Part shown: in pieces, positions 57,013 to 64,000 of the stretch | Position numbering within the stretch: position 1 is the first letter of the stretch | Layout: every line of letters begins with the position of its first letter | Assembly: GCA_029876055.1 (NCBI GenBank) | Contig: CM056879.1 | Span: 1,302,001 to 1,366,000, forward strand | Direction: 5' to 3' | Length of the DNA: 64,000 nt | Source: Madurella fahalii | Lineage: Eukaryota > Ascomycota > Sordariomycetes > Sordariales | The notes under the pieces: generated by a model | What the model was told of the DNA's origin: nothing | The model's input: the letters and a program-made list of their open reading frames with translations, nothing else | Databases searched by the model: none | Position numbers and translations under genes: made by a program

Positions 57013-57865
57013 ATGGCACCCACCACAATCCTTATCACTGGTGCAAATCGTGGCTTGGGCTTGGGAATGGCCAAAAAATTTCTGTCGCTGCCAAACCACG
57101 TACGCTTCGCCACCTGAGGTGTTACCGCTGCTGGACTCTGCTGAACCGCCCAATAGACCGTCATTGCCGCAAACCGAGACCCTACCCATCCCACCTCGCA
57201 AGCACTCTCCGACCTTCCCAAGGGCGATGGTAGCAAGATGGTCGTAGTCAAGTACGATGCTGCCATCGAGCAGGATGCGTTTGACGTTGCGAAGCAGATC
57301 CAGGAGCAAGGAGTCACGCACCTCGACATTGTCGTCGCCAACGCTGCTATCGTCAAACACTACCCTCTAGTGAAGGACGCTCAGCGCAGCGAAATATTGG
57401 AGCATTACCAAGTTAACGTGCTTGGCCCCATAACGCTTTACCAAGCTACTAGAGATCTACTGCAGAAATCTCCCGGCAAACCAATCTTTGCATTCGTTGG
57501 ATCTGAGGCCGGTGCCCGGCGGTGGGTAAAATCTTCGTGTGACGGTTGAGGACCCGACAGACTGATCCCATGGCAGACGGCAACCCGCGATTCCGAATGC
57601 GCTATACGGCCCTACCAAATCCGTCCTCGAATGGCTTGGCGTGAGAATCAACGCTGAGGACGAGTGGCTGAACACCTTTGTCTTGGTCCCTGGCTGGGCA
57701 CAGACTGACATGGGACACATGGCTGCCCGTATATTTGGATTCGCTGAGCCCCCCATAAAGCAAGAAGACTCCGTAAATGGCATGTACAATGTCCTCACGA
57801 TGGCGACCAAGGAAAAGTACGGTGGCAAGGTGGTGTTATATAACGGCGAGGTCCAAGACTATTGA
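57013..57865 (+). CDS. Short-chain dehydrogenase/reductase (SDR)
   Basis: Three exons (57013-57099, 57157-57521, 57577-57865) encode 246 residues in consistent phase. SDR enzymes are NAD(P)-dependent oxidoreductases of alcohols, ketones or polyketide intermediates. The Rossmann motif ILITGANRGLGLGMA starts the protein, followed by HLDIVVANAAI (NAG-type strand) and the helix EHYQVNVLGPITLYQAT. FAFVGSEAG precedes the active site YGPTKS (YxxxK), and VPGWAQTDMG follows. The overall pattern resembles fungal ketoreductases of the norsolorinic-acid-reductase type, but no biosynthetic cluster partners are visible, so substrate is unknown. Intron 2 uses GTGGGT. The gene is intact although it lies in a gene-poor, AT-rich stretch. 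Confidence 0.88.
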
Positions 57866-60751
57866 CCGGAGACTAGGTTAGAAAGGTCTCCCAAACGCAA
57901 GACGGCCTGTATGTGGGCAGACAGGCGGAAGGACGATGTTCAGCACTGCTAGATTAGAGTAACTTCTAACGGTAAAAGATATCGTCATCAGGCTCCACCT
58001 GGAACGACCAAGCCTGCATCTGTGTAACTGGTATGCGCTTAAAATGCGAATGAAACCTGGTCGCAACTCCTACTTATTGATCCAGTATCAGCAACCAAAG
58101 CGGGGGCTGACTAGAACAACCCGAGTAATCGTAGAATCCGATGCAAATGTCGTAGAACGTAATCCTAGCTTGAGCGGATGGCGTGAGCCCCTTACTAGTA
58201 CGTTCTGGCGCTCATCTGCAATCTCATTTTCCGTGCGTGATGAGCCATAATCCCTGGAATGGACCTTGCAGCGGTATTCCACATCACATACCCGGGCCGT
58301 ATTTTCTATTACTCTTTGCTAGGTCATCATATCAACCCCTACGAATCATAGCGTGAACGAGGCATCCTTACCAGCATACTATTTCGGTTAGCCGAACCAG
58401 AATCATGCGTTGTAGAATTTTGTGTTTCTGTATAATTACGTGAGTAGAGTGGAGGTACGGTTCGATTTGATTTGGAGGGTAATTCTGAGGCATCGAGGAG
58501 GACATAGCACGAGGGACTGGTACGCTTCAATCCTCGGGACCTGGTCATAATGCAAAATATGCTTTTCTTGATCTCGGTTACAACCCGCATCCTTCCCAAG
58601 CCAATCCTTAGCTAAGGACCTTTACTTTCGTGTTTCATAATACGTAGTAATAGAACTAAGTGAGATTGCGCTCTACACAGGCTCGTTACAAGGTGTATTA
58701 AGCACACTTCCTGGACTAAAGGTTGAAGAATTGTATCTACTGTAATGCAGACGAAGGGAATGCTTGGAATATAAAGACAAGAGCCCCGCTAGGTTAAGAG
58801 ATTACAAAATGCTTCCAAGATGCTTCACCAAACTTCTCTTTGGGGAGATATAGATATGTATACATAACTGATTACGGTGCTGAGGATAGGTCAGATCTTT
58901 CTATCTTTTCTATCCAGCTGTCTTTGGATTACTAGACTAAAAACGAATAACCACGGACAAGTAATTACCTTAGTCATCATTCAGGAATTCAAGTTTGCAT
59001 TGGGGATGGTTATATGGCATTTTACGAAGTTCACGTATCACGGCGATTGAGAGAGCGATAAGTACCTCCGATCATTTAGCTCCGTAGCCTGCGGCTGCAA
59101 TATCAGTTTGAATTTGTTCTAATATGATGGTTTGGACGGCCATACATGGAAAAGACTAGGATTACTACCAACCTTCAGAACCCCATTGGTGCCTAGCGAT
59201 TCAAGGGGGTTCACGGCTAGCCGAAGAGCCATCAACATTGCGTACCAGCCCAACCACCTTGCAATTCCGTTTAGCGGCCTTGTACAGTGTCTTGCTATAA
59301 GTATGATATCTTTACAGTCGCAAAATCGATTGCGACGAACACATAGCGTGGCGTGCCCCGACGGAGTGATGTGCCGCCAGGACCGACTGTCTCGGTAAAG
59401 GCAAATACAACGACATTATTGATTTACATCAAGAGGCGCTGAGGCTATACACCAAAGGCACCAGGTGTTGCCACTGGCTAAGCCGCTGATTATTGCCGCA
59501 ATGTATCTTGGTCAAAGTTGAATTGGCCAACCGAGACTTCTGCAGCAAAGGCACATAAGTGATTGGATCTTAGTAAGCTGCGTTGTGCACTGCTTATAAC
59601 GCCAGTAGCCCTCGCTTAGAGAGTTCCCGCGCAAGGTCCCGTCTAAATATTCGGAGGACCCCCGTCACCGGCGGGCATCTTCCCGTTTGCATGGACGACA
59701 TGAGATTGAAGCCACCGGGGGCGGTGCTGAGACTGCTGCACTAAACCAATCTTCAAACGGCGACAGACATGTTCCATGGGGAAATTTGCAGACTTGGAAT
59801 GAGTAAGTTGGGTATAGACTTTGTCGGCTACAAAACCGCGAATGACGTTGTTGATAATTGAATTGGTTTGGTCAGGTACCGGGAGACGATAACCAGCGGG
59901 CAGACCGAATGAATGGCTACCTTCCCTTTGAGACTCTTAAATCCGTCGGCAGGCAGACGCATAATGGTTTATGCGGCGGATTCCAGCCAACCGCGGGTGC
60001 CTGATGATGCGACGGCAGGACGGGAAATATGCGGTAGGGCACTTAATCACGTCTTCGCTGTAATATCCCAACCCGGAGACCAGGGCAGAACCAAGCTTCA
60101 ATAAGATACAGTACCTTATCTGGAGAACGGGCGAATGCCAGTGCTTCATCACCACCACAGCACCATCTCCACGTTCTAGGCCTGGACTAGTTATAGAAGG
60201 TAAATGTTGCACTAGCCCTCGATGCGGAAGGTGACGGTGGCGACTCTCCCCGGTTCGGCATTTGGCCCGCTCAATGCAACGGCGATCCATGGACGAGCTT
60301 CCGTCCACGTCACCCACAAGTTTTACGCACGTACAAGCTCGCTGCGCCAGCTCCTAACCCCATGCATCCTATCAGCATTACCAACTGCCCCCGCGCTGAC
60401 ATGTGGTAGGATCTAGGGTAGCATGCGATTCACTAGGTGGCGGGGGAGCGATTAGGATCTTAGGAAGGTCACAGCAAAGCCAGCAGCGCCCACAACCGTT
60501 TGATGGCTCGCATCGCGGCTCCGCACCCCCCAAAACGGAAGTTGATGGGTCGTACCACACTCTGTCCGAAACGTTCTCGTTTGCCCGTCAAGTGATCGTC
60601 GTCCGCAGTAATCACGCGCCGTGGGACGTCCCCTATCGTCAATGCTATAAAAACAGTCAGGGATACCGCGGGTCCCCACGATGGCGGTGGTCAGCGCCAT
60701 TCAATCAGTAAGTATTGCCCACCTAAGGCAATAACTCCTGCTACTGCAAAG
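57866..60751. other. Long gene-poor spacer
   Basis: No supported gene. Frames such as 59132-59398 and 59937-60317 lack motifs. It contains the promoter of the carboxypeptidase gene at its right end. Confidence 0.5.
60646..60653 (+). promoter_or_regulatory. TATA box of the carboxypeptidase gene
   Basis: TATAAAAA lies about 100 bp before the ATG at 60752, the distance expected for a fungal gene with a short leader. Confidence 0.5.
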
Positions 60752-62252
60752 ATGAGGTTCGCTCTTCTCGCCTCGTCCGTCCTTCTTGGGCTTTCTTCGG
60801 CCGCAGCCGTTCAGTCGCAAGAGAGGAAGTCGTACGGCGGGTACAAGGTTTTCCGTCTATCAGTCGAGCAAGATGTGGCCAAGGTCAACAACATCATTGG
60901 CAAACTTGGTCTCACGACATGGAAAGGAGCGCCCCGGGCCGGTGCTGCGGCCGACATTGTCGTCCCCCCATCCGAAGTCGCTGCCTTCGAAGCTGAAATT
61001 TCCGGAATGAACGCGATCACGATGCATGAGGACCTGGGCGCGTCAATCGCAGAGGAATCGACCTTTAGTACCTACGCCGGTATGTCGAGTCTAGGCAACA
61101 GTCAGTTTTGATTTCGCTCACAATGATGGTAGCCGGGTCGGCCAATGCAACATGGTTTAACTCGTACCACAGCTACAATGACCACCTCCAGTTTCTGCGA
61201 GATCTTCAGGCGCTATATCCGACGCAGTCTGAAGTGGTCACCTCTGGAAACTCGCTTAACGGGAGGCCCATTACTGGCATACACTTTTGGGGAAGCTCCG
61301 GCAAGGGCAAGCCCGCGGTTGTCTTCCACGGGACTGTCCACGCCCGGGAGTGGATAACCACGATGGTACGTAAGCTTCGGGATGACATCGACGACGGGAA
61401 CTCGCTAACGCGGAGAGCAGGTTGTGGAATACCTCGCCTACAACCTCCTGACGAACTCGGACACTCCTGAGGTGCAGGGCTTCCTGAACAAGTACGACTT
61501 TATGTTCTTCCCCGTGGTCAACCCAGATGGTAAGGCAAACGCCAACCCACATCTCGATCTATCCCCCGGAGCCGCTTGTGGTAACTAGTGAGCCAGGCTT
61601 TGTTTACAGCCAGACGAACGACCGGATGTGGCGCAAGAACCGACAGACCGTCTCTGGCAGCAGCTGCGTGGGTCACGATATCAACCGCAACTGGCCCTAC
61701 CAATGGTCCATCAGCGGCGGGGCCTCCACGAGCCCCTGCGCTCAGGACTTCAGGGGCAGAAGGGAGGGCGACGCCCCCGAGACGGCCGCTCTCTCGTCAT
61801 GGCTGCGCACGATCAGAGCCAACCAGGGCCTCAAGCTGTACATCGACTGGCACTCGTACTCGCAGTTGTTTATGACCCGTAGGCCTGCCCGAAACCAGTC
61901 TTGTGACGCCGAAGTATACTGACCGTTCCCCGGCTACCTAGCCTACGGATACTCCTGCACGGCCCTCCACTCAAGGAACGAAGAGCTGCAGTCTCTCGCC
62001 CGCGGTGCAGCGGCAGCCATCAGGGCGGTTCACGGCACTAGCTTTACGACGGGCCCGATTTGCTCGACTATCTACAGGGTTTCGGGAGGCAGCACGGACT
62101 ATGCTATCGACGTTGCTGGCGCCGACTATTCTTTTGCCGCTGAACTGCGCGACACCGGTAACTACGGCTTCGTGTTGCCGGCGAATCAAATCGTGCCCAG
62201 CGGCGAGGAGGCGTATGCTGGGGTGAGGTATCTGCTGCAGAATATGAGGTGA
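60752..62252 (+). CDS. Secreted metallocarboxypeptidase A-like (M14)
   Basis: Five exons (60752-61079, 61133-61365, 61421-61529, 61597-61878, 61942-62252) encode 420 residues. The enzyme removes C-terminal residues from peptides outside the cell. It has a signal peptide (RFALLASSVLLGLSSAAA) and an inhibitory propeptide of about 95 residues (YGGYKVFRLSVEQ). The catalytic domain begins near NSYHSYNDHLQFL. Zinc ligands sit in HAREW (His and Glu, about 180) and IDWHSYSQ (His). The substrate-binding cluster GHDINRNWPYQW and the catalytic Glu in AAELRDTGNYGF are present. The last exon ends RYLLQNMR. All joins keep phase and no lesion is seen, unlike genes to its left. Confidence 0.93.
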
Positions 62253-62844
62253 GTAGAACGAGGTGAGCTTGGTGGGGGCTGCACGCCCCCGGGCTGGAAA
62301 GAACATAAGTGAGATGGATGGATGATAGGCGGGGGCAGCGTATAATAATATATTAGTTCTCAGTATGCCTGATGTCTTCTGAGTCTGAGCGGCCGTCCGA
62401 ACGTGTTGAGGCCCGACCGCCATGTCCAAGAAGGTGATTTGTAAACATCTGCAAACTAGGTGTCCAACAGCCCCCATTTTAATACTATGTAAATCGTTCA
62501 AACATTCGTTCTATGACCAAGCTCTATGACAGTCAGATCGCTTTCATGAAAAATACACAATCACTTACCAAAGTTTGAGGTGCGTTTGACGGCCGTACCA
62601 CGAAACTTTGAGTCCATGTCTGACTGAATATCACTGGCAACGATACTCTCAGCCTGCGTACGAGTTACAACTATAGACGATCACCATATTGGGCTTCTCT
62701 ACTGTTCACAAGAGAGTGGGACAACTCCCCGCACGAGTCATTGAAGTGTAGTAATGCTCTTGGTGTGGAGAAGCAAAACTTGGGTCGTACCAAATAACCT
62801 CCAAAGGAAGGCAAACAACAACGATGACGGGGCCTGAACACGAT
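62253..62844. other. Intergenic, no gene seen
   Basis: This is the 3' side of the carboxypeptidase gene up to the tRNA-like sequence. No motif is recognised. Confidence 0.5.
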
Positions 62845-62925
62845 GTGGGGGCCGAACCAACCAATCTTCAATTCTTGGAGATACTCCTTAAGAGTCTCAC
62901 GCTCTACTGACTGAGCTAGCCGGGC
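62845..62925 (-). pseudogene. Degenerate tRNA-Lys (CUU)
   Basis: The minus strand from 62925 reads a complete 5' half of tRNA-Lys: acceptor GCCCGGC, the D arm, and an anticodon arm with loop ACTCTTAA (anticodon CTT). The expected 3' half is not intact. After an insert of about 20 nt there is only a T-arm-like TTGGTTCGGCCCCCAC (about 62845-62860), and no 3' acceptor strand pairing with GCCCGGC follows. An intact A box and a plausible B-box-like TGGTTCGG remain, so transcription by Pol III is conceivable. I read it as a tRNA pseudogene. Confidence 0.55.
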
Positions 62926-64000
62926 TTGTTGCCGACGTTTAATGCTTGGGAGTGCTGTGATAGCTATTCATCCACTGGGAACAGTCCATCGCACTCTTGT
63001 GATACATACAGGTAGGCTCTTCAGAGACTTTTTCTAACCTCTAGCTCAGCCCATTTTTGATCCCATTCTATCAATTGTTTCCTGATTTTCTGGCATCTAG
63101 GGTTCGGGTCTATGCTTTCCGCGCACATCCGTTCGTTGACCGGGGCTTCGGACGGCGGGGTTCCGAGGAATCTCCCCCGGTGTGAGCGAGGAGCCAGTGA
63201 CATCGTTGGACCTGATTAGGAGGTGAGCCAAAGCATAAGAGGTGGTGGGAGTCGTAACAAGGACGGGAGGCATACCGGGAGTCATCGGTAGCCCCTTTCG
63301 AGGGCACAGAATTTGTCATTGCTGACTATGTTCCGGCGCGGTGGACTTGTCTGGTTGGTACACTCGCAGCAAATACATGCAATACCGAGAACGGATAGTG
63401 TGGCTTAGCAGCGGTATTCTGGCCGTAAGGAAGAGACGCGAGCTTCACTTGCGAAAATTAGCAGGACCGTTGTAGGGACATTCTTGGGCGTATGCCCTAT
63501 TTATATATGGAGAGTAAATGTGAGACTTGGCGTCACTCGCGGAGCCATTAGTGTGCGTGTGGGCGTGGATGTATGTGTCCATCGAACCCACAAGATCTGA
63601 AGATTTAGTATGTGGCGCGTGCGCAAGGGAATGAGTGCCGCAAGCCACAGGCGGCTGTGAGCTGAACGCACAAATGTGCGTTCCCGGCCCAGCATGCACT
63701 GGGGTTGGCGGGGTGCACTTCCAGTGTCGGTCAGTTCCTTGTCGGTATTTAGAGTGGTGACCGACGCTTTCTCAATAAAACTTCAAGTCTAGCAAATTCG
63801 AATGAGAGTGGCGGACGACGGGAGTTTTTGGGCATCGTTCTAGCCAAAATCCGCCGATTCGGTTGCCATATCCACGCCGACGATTGGTTCAGTGTGCATT
63901 GGGGGGGTTTGCGGGGGTTTGCGGCGAGTGTCTTATCATCCATGGTTGTTGACGATGGCTTCGAGTCGGCCATCAGCAGAGAAGATGCCTTCGAGGGCAG
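62926..64000. other. Right end of window, no supported gene
   Basis: Minus-strand frames at 63021-63319 and 63445-63973 have no recognisable motifs. One of them could be the end of a gene lying beyond the window, but nothing supports this. Confidence 0.4.

Overview
The window reads as nuclear chromosomal DNA of a filamentous ascomycete, most likely a Sordariomycete. The evidence is GC-rich genes with short introns (mostly 48-106 bp, GT...AG) and typical fungal families: Ppo oxygenase, nitrate reductase, DUF3292, GH30/GH31/PL1 enzymes, HET-domain proteins and Rhodopsin_fungal receptors. No searches were run. All family names come from motifs read in the translations and from memory of the families. 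Exon joins were built by hand and checked for reading-phase consistency.

Left part (1-34.7 kb), intact genes. It holds the 3' end of a psi-factor-type fatty-acid dioxygenase, an intron-containing tRNA-Gln, a nitrate reductase and a four-exon DUF3292 membrane protein with a GC-AG intron. These are followed by a phosphomannose isomerase, a five-exon SET-domain protein with a signal-like N-terminus, a small cysteine-rich secreted peptide and a GH30 protein that has lost its catalytic residues. Next come a PL1 pectate lyase, a PfkB-kinase remnant and two unrecognised genes read divergently from a shared 1.9 kb spacer: a 513-residue protein with a poly-Gly tail, and a duplicated beta-rich domain joined to a long coiled coil. 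This part ends with a GH31 alpha-glucosidase, an amino-acid permease and a Rhodopsin_fungal receptor.

Middle part (35-54 kb), a decay zone. It contains a P450 with a broken heme loop, a very large HET-domain protein carrying GRF-like zinc fingers and nucleoporin-like FG repeats, a secreted kelch protein, an ankyrin protein, a second HET-type gene with at least six lesions and a membrane-protein pseudogene with four TAG stops. Every recognisable gene here carries at least one frameshift, stop or splice lesion. About 16 kb of coding sequence to the left carries none apart from the PfkB remnant.

Right part (54-64 kb). AT-richer, gene-poor DNA encloses an intact three-exon short-chain dehydrogenase and an intact five-exon secreted M14 carboxypeptidase, and ends with a degenerate tRNA-Lys.

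The genes do not form one obvious pathway. Secreted hydrolases (GH31, PL1, M14, a GH30 relative) and self/non-self HET genes dominate. The most unusual objects are the HET-FG fusion, the divergent pair of unknown proteins, the 10-cysteine peptide and the clustering of disabled genes.
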